Shown here: piece by piece, positions 24,084 to 37,600 of the stretch
Position numbering within the stretch: the first letter of the stretch is position 1
How the letters are laid out: each line of letters opens with the position of its first letter
Assembly: GCA_935421135.1 (NCBI GenBank)
Contig: OW285193.1
Coordinates: forward strand, 12,820,099 to 12,884,098
Length of the DNA: 64,000 bases
Direction of reading: 5' to 3'
Origin: Bugulina stolonifera
Taxonomy: Eukaryota > Bryozoa > Gymnolaemata > Cheilostomatida > Bugulidae
Notes under the pieces: generated by a model
What the model was told of the DNA's origin: nothing
The model's database searches: none
The model's input: only the letters and a program-made list of their open reading frames with translations
Position numbers and translations under genes: made by a program

Positions 24084-24698
24084 AGTTAGTAATTTCACTA
24101 AAACTTTGTTTTATCATTGCATATGTCATGAGGAACCAGGGTAGAACATTTACAGCTGGGGAAATTATAAAGTATATGCAAGTATATGCATAGTATTTGA
24201 CCACTTGCCATATAAGATTATCTCAGTGACTGCTTTGCAGTAAGGTCTGCACTGGTATAATGTGTTGGATATAATTGTATTACATGTCATATATACAATG
24301 CAGGGTACTATTATAATACAATGTGAAAACTCTACATGTACATGTATATACATTATTTACAATATGAAAGTTACCTCAATGCAAGAATGTGAGACATACA
24401 TCAGCTACCAGTTGTAGTATGAGGTTTTCCCCTATCAATATACATTACTTTAATTCTTTGGCTCAAGTTTTCAGTTATAATAACAGAACATACAGGATTG
24501 AAGTGAAATCTCAAACCGCTTTAGCTTAGCTACATTGCACAAAGGGAGGACAATTTCATTTTTCTCCAATTTATCTACAGAGCACCTTGTAGTTATATAG
24601 CATATAGCACCTCACTATATTTACTTATAGTTTGATTGAACAGAAAAACACAGACAGCTCAAGGTTTTACATCAATTTATATATTTAAATGAAACAGT

Positions 24699-24704
24699 TT
24701 TATT
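24699..24704 (-). terminator. Poly(A) signal AATAAA after the THAP gene
   Basis: AATAAA on the minus strand, 60 bases beyond the THAP gene stop codon. Confidence 0.6.
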
Positions 24705-24763
24705 GTTTCAAGCTACAAAAATATAAACAAAATTATTTGCAAGATAAAAAGAGCACCCAACCT

Positions 24764-27700
24764 TCAGTCCAACGCGGTCTCCTCCTGAGCAAAACCTTGC
24801 CAACCCCAGGAAGTTCCTTCTGTCCCAGCCGTTTTATTGTTGCACGTGCAGCCGAAAACCAATTTATGAAGCCTCTGTATGGTTTTCTGCTGCCTCTTAA
24901 TTTTCTGGCGAGAAATTTTCAAGCTCTTGACCAGCTCTTCATTTCTAGCAGTCAGGTGATCCACTGCCAATCCTACAGAACATGGTTGATCAATTTATGA
25001 TACCTCAGTGATTGCAAGTGGTTGCAGGTGCTTGAGGTGCATAGTACTTGGCCACAACTCAGGCAATATTGGGGAGCTTAAATGTGAACTTTTGAAAGGT
25101 TAATTATTTATGAGAATTTTACTCTAAACTAAATACATTGCATTTATGACTAATGACATGACTAATGGACTGATTGGTAGTAGACACAATATGGGGGGGG
25201 GGGGGGGGGTATTTTCCCCTTTCAACTCCATCAGGCTATGAATCATGTAAGTCAAATCTTTGTTTTGATTTCCTAGCATCACATGGTCCATTGAAAAAAG
25301 AGCCCACAGTTATAAGAGGTGTAAATCTTTTTGGCCATTGCTAATGATAATTTTGACATTGCAAATAGTACTTTTGACCATTCAGCAATTTTCTCACATT
25401 TAACTCAGGAAGGTTTCTTTAGAAAGTTATCTTCCCTTTCAATTTATGAATGAAGGAGAGGGCAACTCTATATGAAAGGAAATATAATAGCTGTCAAATA
25501 TCATGCCACCCGAATATTTGTGTATCCAAACTAAATTTAATTCGATACTAAGCTAAAACTTTATTTACAATATAAATATGAATAGCTGCCAAGTAATTAA
25601 TAACTACGTCATGTAACTCACCGATATCTGTGTAATATGAATGGTCAGACAGGTTGAACCTGGAAGACATACTGTTTTCAGAATTTGGACACTGATTCCC
25701 GGACCCGTTATTTGAATTCTACAATGAGACAAGTGAATTATAAACTGCAGTACTACAGCATATGGAGCAGCAAAAATATTTTACTTTTAAAAAGAATTAG
25801 TGCAGTCAAGTGGGATTTCTCAAATAGTCTACATGGCTACATAATTTCTCTTGTCATCTATATACCTGCAATAGGTTTATCTTTAGCGCACTATGCCACA
25901 ATATGCCAGGACAAGGGCACACAACTCTGCTGTTATCTAATGGGTCTTTCTAGATTTTTGTTTCAAACTTACAAGGTTTTAAAAAGTGTTGCTAGGAAGG
26001 TATTTGGTGAATCTAACTCCTAACTAATGACAAATACAAGTGCGTTACCTCCATGTCTCCCAATGTTGAGTTACTTGCTTCACATGAAAGTGACTCTGAA
26101 ATTAAAACAGTAGTCACAGATTAAAATATTTAAATATTAATGGTGAACAAACTAACTGATGCTGTAACAGAACTACATGTATATAGATACTGCCTAAATG
26201 TTGGGCCTATACCTTGGCTAACCCCGTTTACTGGAGAGGAATTTGTTGAAAATAGACTAGAGAATGGTAGCACACAGCAGATTATAATAATCATCCTATT
26301 TACTATATGAATGAAGAAGAGATACTCGTATCATTGTAATGTGTATCGGCTAGCAGACATTTCCTTAACCCCTAGTCCTCTAGTATTCTATTCGGAGTCA
26401 ATAATCAGTTTGGTCCCTTCTATCAGAATCAGACATCTATATACAATATATGTACAATCTATATCCATAAAATTGCTTCATGGCCTAATTTAATCAGCAA
26501 AATTTTCATACTTCTCAAACAAACCACATGCCCACAAATTTGAATATTATGAAAAACAAATAGTTGTTTCTTTGGTGATGAATTATTTTGTGTAAATCTT
26601 GCATAATTGCTAGTTATTTTTTTTGTCAAAATTGGAATTAGCAAAATCTGTTTGGCCTACATTGTGTTTGATTCTGATAGCTGGGGTTACAAATAATGTG
26701 ACCTACCTTCCATTTTAAGACTATGACCAGATGCAGATGCTTGGTTAGTGATATTACTAGTAGTGTTCACCTCAGAATCTGAGTCTGTGTCACTGAAGTC
26801 CGACTCATTGGCTAACATTTTATGTTTCTTTGGTTGCTGTATGAATATCATAGCAAATCTACTGGTAATGCTCTAACACAACAATAAATACCCTAAATAG
26901 CAGCAAGTAACTGGAGTTGTCATCTCCTTTCCTTGCAGCAGTATGGAAGGTAATGCTATTAGGCAGTGATTAACTATTTGGTACAAATTAAATTCAATGA
27001 GATGTGCAAAAGTATGGAGCCGCCTCCAGAAAATTAGTACTTTTGAAATATAACCATATGCAACTGTTGCTAGAAAAAGAGTGCAATAACAAACGGCATA
27101 TTATTGTGAAGCTTAGAATGTCCTCTATGCATTTTTGAGGCATTTAAGAACCTAAACTTAATTATCTTTTTTGCACTATTGTCTGCTTATTACGACTGAA
27201 TGTAAATATTATGTTACTATGTCTTTCAGGTGAGGTATGACCATGTATAGAATCTACTTACCTGGATTTTATCAATAGGCTGAACCAGTTTGCGAATTTG
27301 TCGAGAAATATTGGCTGCTTTCAGTGCTTTTAATGTATTATCTACAATTGAGTGGCATATTTCTGTAGCATAATTACATGCATATCAATGTCAAAACCAT
27401 GATAATGAAAATATTAACTTAAATGTTATCATGGCTAAATTATGGAGAGAGATGTGAGGATCTTTCTCAAAAAGTAGGGAAAACCATCTTTGCCAAACAT
27501 AAATTGAGTATATGAATAAAATTGGGCTCACCATCACTGTCTTTCCGTCGACGCTTAGGCTTTGGTTTAGCTTGTGTATCCTACAAGAACACATAATGTT
27601 ATGACGATAGTCTAGTTTATTGAGCATACCCAAACTAGATTAAAACAACAACATCCAATCATAATATAATGCACTGTATCTTCTTCTAAGATTTAATAAC

Positions 27701-29031
27701 TTGCAATCAAAATGACATTTCACAAGAAACATTGATCCCATTCTCTCCATCTACTAGCGTAGATGTGTATAGATACAACTACCAACCTGATTGGACTGAC
27801 TGGGAGGAAGTTTGACTCCTTGTTTACCACGAGCACGAGTCACTCTCACTGCAAGAAATACAATAATATAGATGTTACTGATGCATACAATAGCTAATGA
27901 GCACAGACGCCAACTGTTATACTATGAAATCAGAAGAATGTAGGCAAACTAGGACCACCACTCAACTCAACAAAATCCTTGCCACAAAATAATGGCAGTG
28001 TCAACTGCATACTTCTATGGATTGAATATATACATGAAATGCAGCACCTTGATTGATGGCTGCATTTTACTTACTTTCTGACTTCTTCTTTGTACTTGGT
28101 TCCGCTGGACTCTCCTACAATCAATGCATTTATAGTATAAAGAGATCCTGAGCATTTGTAAGGATTTCCCATCACTTGCTTGGTGATCCTTACGATATAT
28201 AAACAAATGGTATAATTAAATAGACTATATGTTTAAGAACCAAAGTTGCTGAAGATAATTGACTTTACCTGCATTGATTATAATTAGCCTATAATATATA
28301 ATCATATTCACCTGCGTTGGCTTATTAAATGAGAAGATTGATGGTATGGCATTCTCTCTAAGCCGAGTACTCTCATAGCCAGGACGTATTTGGAAATCAT
28401 TTGGCAGGAAGTGTTCAGAGCAAATACGAGAATGGACACTAGGTGTGAAGTTTGCTCTTCGAATGGCTTTCAACCACTTCTTCAACAATGGTTTATTCTT
28501 TAATGGAAAACTGAAAGTGAAGACAAATGAAAAGTTCTAGTCCCTTAGAAACAAGAGATCTTAGCAGAAGATTAAGTCCCTACTTCAAAAACCCTTTCAA
28601 CTAAAAATATCATTTATGAGCCAACATAGTACATTATAGACTTTGTTCATTTGCACAGAGAGAATATGCATGCTAATCCTTTCAACGTTATAAAACCATT
28701 AAGGTGGCTCAACGCATACATTGTACAGACTTCAAACACTGCTATTATATTAGGACATACATATACATGTAGGCCTACAAAGAACACAGAGGGTATTTCC
28801 CTGTAAACCCTTGTAGGCTAAGTACCAATAGCTCACATGTATTCAGTAATTATGTAAGCCTATGGTAAACAAAATACACCCGATTATAGCCTATCTAGTG
28901 ACTATATAGCAGCAGATGTAATACTGTGACTTCAACGGCAAAGAACTGCTAGTTACTCACTTGTGTAGATGAAGACCAATCTTTATGTTAGTCTTGTTAG
29001 AGCAGCCATAAGCACTGCAGTTGTGAACCAT
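24764..29031 (-). CDS. THAP-domain DNA-binding protein, 334 aa
   Basis: Ten minus-strand exons join in phase: 29031-28961, 28510-28312, 28114-28075, 27848-27787, 27580-27532, 27362-27262, 26836-26707, 26095-26049, 25718-25622, 24972-24764. The first two encode an N-terminal THAP zinc finger: C5-x4-C10-x43-C54-x2-H57, with the invariant Pro26 (HNFPLK), Trp36 and Phe58 and the closing AIPSIF (AVPTIF box). The middle is low-complexity, Lys/Arg-rich (KPKPKRRRKD, a likely nuclear signal), followed by a Ser/Asp-rich acidic stretch (FSDTDSDSE). The last exon has a basic coiled-coil-like segment (KSLKISRQKIKRQQKTIQRL), as in many THAP proteins. THAP proteins bind DNA through the C2CH finger and derive from P-element-like transposases. 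No transposase catalytic region is attached here, so this looks like a host regulator, target unknown. Confidence 0.85.
25193..25209. repeat. 17-base G homopolymer
   Basis: Unbroken run of G inside an intron of the THAP gene, C-rich on the transcribed sense strand. Length may be assembly- or allele-dependent. Confidence 0.9.
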
Positions 29032-30117
29032 CCTCAGTGGTCAAACGTTGAGCTAAAGCTAAATACATAACATAATATCATAACTGTTTAATGAAGAAAT
29101 TTTGGACTAACCAAATAATCTATGTATATTAGGCCTACTCTTTCTATTAGAGGGCTATAACTTTCACAATCTGATAATTGGGCCATGTCTATGCAGGCTG
29201 GTTGGAGCTCTGGTTATACAGTCTGCGTACTGTGCAGGTAGACTTATTCCTGCAGCCTGGACCTCGCACGGAGGTCGCTCTCTCTCCACAGTGCATGCTT
29301 CACTGTCCTGGCTGGCCCATAAGGACATTAGGCCAGCATCTGCCTGGTTGACCTCGCTCCTATCTTCGGTGCTCTGGCTGTATGTTCTATGGCTGCACCG
29401 AACTATCTTTTTTACATTTACATTTATTGGGTTTTCTAAAAGTTTACAGATAACATTATTTTGTTAAAGGTAACTTGTTGACCACAAAAAAATAAATATA
29501 TATTATATACAACTCATAGGAGAGAATAAATAAATAAACAAAGAGAACAAAAAAAAGGAGGCAAACATCATTGCTTATGACAAGAGCCAATAATATAATA
29601 TAATGTAATTTAATAACAGACAGATAACAAGCATTAAAAGTATGTACAAGTGATAGCAGATTATAGGAGTTTAGGTAAAAAGGAGAGACAGGATTGGTGC
29701 TACATTAGTGTACATGTATAATGACCAAATGTGTATACAATAATAGGAGAAAGAAAAGGGCAAAATAGCAAGACGGGTGCTATATTAATGCAAAAAGGTA
29801 TTATATATACATACATATACAGTGATACAAAAGAAAGGGACCAGTATATTTGTTACTGATCAGAGCCAATATTATAATAAGCATATAGTAATCATCAATA
29901 ATATGTATATAGTGGCAGTAGATTAGAGACAGGTGTCAGCGTAGAAAGACTGAGAGCTGAAATGCGCAAGCATTCAGCACTTACTCCATGTAACTGGGAG
30001 GAGGAGAGCGGATCATCCTGTTTAATTGACGAATTCACAGCAAACAGGGCTACATAGACGATTTTCACATGTGTTCTAGGTGACCAAGCGCACTTGAGGT
30101 CGAGTTGTGCTCTCTTT
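29032..30117. other. Intergenic upstream of the THAP gene, no gene seen
   Basis: Contains a patch of unusual GC-rich sequence at about 29200-29400 with an internal hairpin (GACCTCGCACGGAGGTC). The rest is AT-rich. No coding signal; it presumably includes the THAP promoter. Confidence 0.4.
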
Positions 30118-30125
30118 GTGCAGTG

Positions 30126-30761
30126 CAGACATGGGCACTCGAGTCATTTTACAGTTAACTCGAGCAACAGCTTTTCATTACTTTTAATTGAATTGTGCTT
30201 TTGTATTGTGTGAAAGCTGGGAATTGACTTTTACTTCTACTCTCCTACAAAGCATGATGCTTGACTCTTACTTTACTCTAATCTTTCAGCTATCAATGAT
30301 AACTCTATTGGTTTGGTGTGATTATGTAATATGTCTTGTCCACCATAGAGAAGCTGAGAGGCTTATAGATAAACAGACCTACCATTATAATAAGTGCAAA
30401 TTTGAAATAGCCTTTGTTCCTCAGAACTACTTTAACTGACAGAAAATCAGATCTAACACTAAGTATTACCTATTGTGTGTTGTTACACTAATTGTATACA
30501 TCAGAAATTTGTGTTCTACAAATATCCCATTGGTATTCTCTTTGACATACCGCTGTACTTTTGACTCTACTTTGACTCTAGCATTTTGGCACTAGTTGCT
30601 TGACTCTTACTTTACTTTTCAAAATGGCTGTTTATTTACTCTTACTCTACTTTTGACTTGCTTCATCCGATGAGTTGACTCTAAATTACTTTTTATCAAT
30701 TGGGAATGTATACTTTTACTTGACTCTTGACTTGAGTATTTGTCTGCTTTGCACATGTCTG
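30126..30761. mobile_element. Non-autonomous hAT element, 8-bp duplication GTGCAGTG
   Basis: A 636-bp element that begins CAGACATGGGCA and ends TGCACATGTCTG, with GTGCAGTG perfectly repeated at 30118-30125 and 30762-30769. The interior is rich in GACTCT/ACTCGAG-like short motifs near both ends. It carries no transposase; the 83-codon frame inside is incidental. Confidence 0.9.
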
Positions 30762-30769
30762 GTGCAGTG

Positions 30770-31648
30770 ACTACTATAAACTATGACTATCATTATACAT
30801 TATAATTAGGTACTATTATATCACATCATTTATATTAATTATCATGCATAAGTAATGATTATTATTTATTGATACAATGAAATAATAAATTTATAAATAA
30901 TATAATTATATATATATAACTTTATTTAATGTGCAGTATAACATAGTCATAGTCATAGTGTACATAACATTATCTATGAATGATTTTGAAATAATATAAT
31001 TAATTATTTACATTATTGATAACCATTTAATTTTCTTATTGGCTGCCTTAATTTTCCAATAATATTGACATTCGTAGTCTAATCAAGGAGTAAGAGAGGT
31101 CTAATCAATTGTTAATAAATTAAAAATATAAATGTAAAATTAATACCATACGAGTTATTTTATTTTCATTTCACATCTGACATTAGTTTTCACTTGAAGT
31201 TGTGGCCTGCTCAAACTACCCAACCCGCTTTTCTTTTGACATTATCAACAAGTTTTTAGCTACACTTACACTCTGCTGCACAGAGCTACTATAGTACGTA
31301 CGTATTACTCCCTTGTACTACAACGAACGATGGGCATGTGCTTGATGCCAAGTGACTAGATACATACCACAGACAAAATGGCTGCGCTCCAGCTTCACAA
31401 CTTGATCAACGATTATCATTGCTCAAGATCCTTCAATGATCACATGGATGGTTTAGTTCACAGAGGGAGATAACTCTATGGTTTAGTTTCTTTTAGCAAC
31501 GCCCAAACAATAGCAATAGCACATGCGTGGGTGTGTCAGTCTTTAGCCAAGCAAATTAAGTTTGCTATGCCTTTGAGAGTATCGTAATATTCGCTGGTAA
31601 TATACGAAGTAATTTTACGAACGATTGATTACTACTTCTTAACCCAGC
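30770..31648. other. Intergenic, AT-rich, promoter side of ALDH16A1
   Basis: Very AT-rich from 30780 to 31160, then more balanced sequence leading to the start codon at 31649. No TATA box at a convincing position and no gene were seen. Confidence 0.4.
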
Positions 31649-34600
31649 ATGGCTGCTTCAACTTCTGCAGGAAAATTACCCAATGCTGCTGCAGTTGGGG
31701 ATCAATCAAGTTCTGTATCAGACATTTTTAAAAGTATGAGCTATGGGCCTGCTCCAGAAGCTGACAATGTTGCACAGGTAATGCACATTTATAAGTGAAC
31801 ATCCTTGGTCAACCTTTAGTTGTTAGAATTCTAAGTTAGGTGATTAGATGTCGATGTGTTAGTGTAGCTCGAGCCCACTCTTCTCTAACTTTTGCTCTTT
31901 TTTACTCTCTAGCAGCATATAATTTGGTTTTACAATTTTAGGCGTGGCTAGATGATAAGAAGCGATGTCTTGGTCATTTCATAGATGGCAAATATCATCA
32001 ACCCTCTGGCAGAAAAGTGTACGAAGTAAAGAATCCTGCTAATGGTAACAATTACTGTTTATTTATTAAGTTTACCTAGGCTTTGAACTACGTCTACTTG
32101 TTAGGGTTTAAATCATTTTGTTTGAATTCATCAAACTAAAACATATTTTCCATATTATGGATTGGTTGGGTGGGTTATGCTGTTTTTTTATTTTCCCACT
32201 GAGACCGTCAGGGAACGGAAGAGATGTGGGAACACAAAATGGATTTTTTCTTCTTTTTTCCTCTTTCTGTCTTTTTTGATAACTTTTAATCCCTTTTATA
32301 TATAATTTATGATGTTGAATGTTTTTTTTATATTTTTTTATATGTGCTTTAGAATAGTATTTATATATTTTTTTATTATTTATCATGTCATAACAACAAA
32401 AAAAAGAAACGAAAAAACAAGAAAAAAAGAACTATTTATCAGCTCTCAAGACGCATATCACGTATGGTTTTTGGCCAGAAGGAGTAATAAAATTGATTCG
32501 TTTTTATGTATGGTGTGTAGGTGTTTTGGCATTGTCTCGTATTATACTTATTGAGGTAATTGTTAACACGTGTTTCAATGGTGATTGGTGAAATGATTGG
32601 ATTTAGGCATATGTCTATTTTTATTTTACTAAATATTATATTTCAGTGTTTATTATTCATGTTTTCCATTCAGGCAAAGTTTTATGTACAACAATGAGAG
32701 GGGAGGCCGAAGATGTTGATATTGCAGTGAAAGCAGCGAGAAAGGCATACACTTCATGGAGTAAATTAGCTCCCCATGAACGAGCACGGCATATATACAG
32801 GTAAGATGCTTTAGTCAAGGAACTACGAACATATTTTGTTGTAACTGGTCAACTTCATTGCGCTTGCACCCAGTATAGATGAAAAAAGTGCACTTGATTT
32901 ACTTTGCTGGTGTATGGAACTCAAATTTGATTTTCTGTTCTCAAATATTCTGTCAAGAGATGTACCTCAGTTTGTTGCCTTGTAGCATTGCACGTCATAT
33001 CCAGAAACATGCAAGACTCTTTAGTGTGCTGGAGAGTATGGATAATGGGAAGACGTTCAGGGAGACCAGGGATGCTGATATACCAATAGTTGTGCGACAT
33101 TTCTACCATTATGCTGGTTGGGCGCAGCTAGCGGATACTGAGATGAGTAACTGGAAATCTATTGGTACGTCTTCATGTCTTTTGTAGCGAATATGGCCTG
33201 ATACCCTTGTCTACCTCATTCAAAACTTTGCATGTCATTTGTCTAGAAAACCGTGACCCTATGCGTAGAGAATCTGGGCTTGTTCTCATAGCCCTCCTCA
33301 CACACTCACTTCCTTTTGTTGATGCTTGATAGAATCTACATGTATCTATCTATCGACTACGTGCAAGTGTACATTGTATTTTATCATCTGTAGGTGTCAT
33401 CGGAGGTATTGTTCCATGGAATTTTCCTCTCATGTTGCTTACATGGAAGCTAGCACCAGCTCTGGCCATGGGTAATACTGTAGTGCTCAAACCTGCGTCT
33501 TATACATCACTTTCTGCAATCTTGTTGGCCGAAGTGTGTGCAGAGGCAGGGCTGCCTCCAGGTGTTTTCAATGTAGTTACTGGAAGTGGTGCTTTCGGCA
33601 GCATGCTAGCTAATCACGCAGATGTTGACAAAGTGGCATTTACTGGATCAACATTGGTTGGTATTGTTTAGTCATGTGTTCCCCTGTTTACAAAGTATAT
33701 TGTTCACTGAAGCATTTTTGATCATTTTAAATCATCTATATTGTCTTTGTGGAGTCTCTGGCGGTGAGATGATCGGATATGCTCCGATTGGTGCTGAATG
33801 ATATAATATTGCCTTCAAAAATTTGTGCCCACTTTATACAGATGTATCATGTGTAGGATAATAGTATAGTTTTGTGATTCTTGTTTATTCTGTTTAGGTC
33901 GGTCAGAAGTTGAGAAGACTTACAGCCGGTTCTGGTAAGAAGATATCTCTGGAGTTGGGTGGGAAGTCACCATTTATAGTGTTTGATAGTGCAGATCTGG
34001 ATAGTGCTGTGGAGGGTGTGGTGAATGCGATATGGTTCAACCAGGGTCAGGTATAGCCACTTGTAATTGTAGCGTTTATATAGTACCTGTAAGGAATGCT
34101 GCTAGGAGTGTATACAGTATGGGCATTCACTACTACTTGTACTCGTTGATATTCTTATGGTATGTTATACTGCTCTACACCAGTTGAACTTTCATTCCAG
34201 TCACTCTAGTTTTCATCCATCATACTCACAGGATTCTTGTAACTGAATGATACTCTTTTATTCAGTCAGATTACATATTATGTTTTACACAAATCATATA
34301 ACTTTTTGTGCTCTAGGTTTGCAGTGCTGGTTCCAAACTTCTAGTGCAGGAAACTGTCTATGATAAGTTTATCAACAAGCTGAAAGAGAGGCTGACCCAT
34401 TTCCGAGTCGGCAGCAGTTTAGACAAGACTATGGATATGGGAGCTATAGTGGACGAGAGCCAGAAGGCATCCGTTGAGGAGTATGTACAGAGTGCTAGAG
34501 ATGAGGGTGCAGAGGTAGGCTTACCGGTTCTTCTATATTATGAGGAATTCTTAGGTGCAAGGCAAGGTGGGCTATGCAATCTGTATTTGTATTCTGTATT

Positions 34601-37600
34601 GCTCACCATACTAGCTTCTTTGGTACTCCTTATTTCCCTATATTTCACATCGAGGGTGTTGGAAACTTTAACGTTGAGTGCCCATGCAGTTAATATGTTA
34701 CATAACCAGTTGTTTTTTACAGACTCAATCCTATTGTAATTATCAACACTTGACTGCATGTGTGTTCTGTACTTCATGGTTACTGATATGGCTCTCTATT
34801 TAGTAGCCTTTAGGTATACTCGTATATATTAGTAGGTAGCATCTGCTGCTATACTATGTTATATGTTTAGGTATATCAAGCCACTGCTTGCATGCCTTCA
34901 TCTGGCTGTTACTATCCTCCCACTCTCATCACTAAAGTACAGACTGTCTCTAAAGTCGTACAGGAAGAGGTGAGTCCAGTTCTATGTATAAATTGTGCGA
35001 AGTGATATCCAACCTTTTGTGGCAGTTGATCCCAGGTGCTCCGACACAATATTTGTTGCAATTTATACGATATGTTATTATGAAATAAATTACTAAGTGT
35101 AATCAAGAGCACAAAAACTGATTTAAGTTAAAATAAAGGTTTGTGAATGTGGAAGATGATCAAATCCCTTTCTATTTCTGTTCAGAGTTTAGTGTTTTGT
35201 CCACTCCCTTACACCTACTCCATGTCCACTCCCTTACACCTACTCTATGTCCACTCCCTTACACCTACTCCATGTCCACTCCCTTACACCTACTCCATGT
35301 AATATTGCAGATATTTGGCCCAGTGCTGGTGGCTCTTCCATTCCGTACAGCCAAAGAAGCAGTTAGTCTGGCTAATAACACCAGGTATGGCCTTGGAGGT
35401 AGTGTGTGGACAGAGAAAGTTTCTCTGGCTCTGGAGGTAGCTTTGCTCATCAAAGCTGGTACTATCTGGGTTTGTTATTAACTTTATGTGTTCTTTCTAA
35501 CTCCCTAACTCACACTCTTCCATGTACGATAAAATGTTGTTTGCTAGACGGATCTCAAGTTATTAGGCTACTGTGTGCGTTGTATAATGAAGATGATGAT
35601 TTAATCCACCGCAATAAAATGGGGTGGAACATTTCAAATATAATTTATACCTAAGAACAACATCTATCTCCTTACTACTTCTATGGAGACTAAGAAGTCA
35701 TTTCTGTAATTGGAGTGTCTTTATTGCAGTTCTTTATTATAAAAATATGCACAGGCTCACAGTTGCTTATCTGTCCGTTACTTCTAAAGTTAATGCTAAT
35801 ATTATTCTTCGCTTTATTTCTTTATTATTTACGTTGAATGTAGAAAACAATAAGTTAACTCTGTGAAAGCAATCTTGGTGAGTAACTTTGAGGTAAATTG
35901 TCAAAATGTGTACGCTAGTCGGGAGTTGCTTGCCCTTTGTCGACAAAGTCTATATTGGAGTTGTCCCATTCATATGTAGCACTCACTAACATGTTGAGCA
36001 ATGAACTAACACTGTTGAAAGTGGATTGTAATATGTGCTAACCTTGTGATCTGTATGTGGTATATCTGAAATACTATATATATGTTAAATGTATTACTGA
36101 ACCAATTATAGACATTTGTATACCATGTTCCTAACCAATGAAAGGTCTGGGACTACTAATAATTACACATTTGATGGATGGAGTTGTCATAGTGATTACA
36201 TGCATACATAGTGGTTTTTGATCTCTCTCAATTGTAACTCTTTATTCTATTTTCTGACTATATCTATGAAACAACGATTTATTTTTTAGATAAACGCTCA
36301 CAACTTGTTTGACGCAGCAGCAGGGTTTGGAGGTTACAAGGAGAGTGGTTTTGGTAGAGATGGTGGTAAGGAGGTATGTTAGATTAGTTAGTAACACTTT
36401 CTCAAACTTCACTGGAGTTACCCGCTCTTACCATCATATTTATGTAGGATTGACATCTTAGTTGATAAGTCTGTTATAGTACATGTGTGTTACTCATTCT
36501 CTGTTGAGTCCTAGTATGACATTCATTAGTACAATGGTATATATGCAGCATCTTTGCAGAATTACAACAATTATTCAGATATTCTCCAGATTCTGAACTG
36601 AGTCTGTGAATGTATTGTATGTTTTAAAGTTCATGTGTTCACTCCATACTCTATTCTCAGGGTTTGTACGAATATGCTAAGCCAAAGTGGGAGGAGAGAC
36701 CACGCCCCGCTAATGAGGATATGGACTATGCTAAGTTTGGTGCTACACTTCAGAGTAGACCCACATACTCTGATAACCACCTGCCAACCCTAGATGGAGG
36801 CAGTGCAGCTGGGATTCAGGCGTAAGTGTTCAATGGTAACTAATTAGTAGATGTTAATCTCACAATATTGATTATCCAAGTCAGTATATTGTATAGGTTA
36901 GGTGTCTTTGTCAATCTTGTCAATTCTGAACAATGTAAAGGTAGAAGCTCTACCTGTTCTACCATGATGCTCGTATATTGCATATCTATAATTATGTACT
37001 TTGAAATGAGAGTCAAAGTTGGAACTTTCGCAGAGAATAATAATAATAATTATAATATCCGTGGCGCCAAACACAATTCTTTAATGTGGTTGCCAACTAG
37101 CAGAGCTAGTCGAGGGGCCACCACAGCTCCTAGAGTTGGATATTATTATAGTTCGATATGGCACAGGGGAAAACCTTCTTTGGGACGAAAACCTCCAGGT
37201 CGTTGGCGGGACTCGAACCCACGTCCTTGCAGGTAACTTGCGTCATTGCTGCAAGACCAGAGTGACTAGCGCTAGACCACTCAGCCACCAACACCTACCA
37301 CAACACCATAAGAATAATCTTTTAAGACCTGGTTGTGTTACTAAATATTGCTAAGTGTTATGTACATGTATTCTCTCCAGAATTGACCACACGTACAAGT
37401 TCTACTACGGTGGTGCCCAGAAGAGGCCCGATGCTCCATATGTAATGGCCATCAAATCAGGTGAAGGTAAGGTCATTGCACACGTTGGCGAGGGAAACAG
37501 GAAGGATGTGAGGAATGCAGTTGAAGTCGCCCACAAAGCTGCTCCAGGGTGAGACTACGTACATGATTCTCTCTCATTAGTTGTAATAATACAATGTTAC

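Noticed and set aside
30188..30439. 83-codon frame upstream of ALDH16A1
   Set aside because: It lies entirely inside a hAT element with clear ends and an 8-bp duplication.
37200..37299. A functional tRNA gene on the minus strand
   Set aside because: A and B boxes are perfect but the acceptor stem does not pair and a SINE body with microsatellite tail follows.
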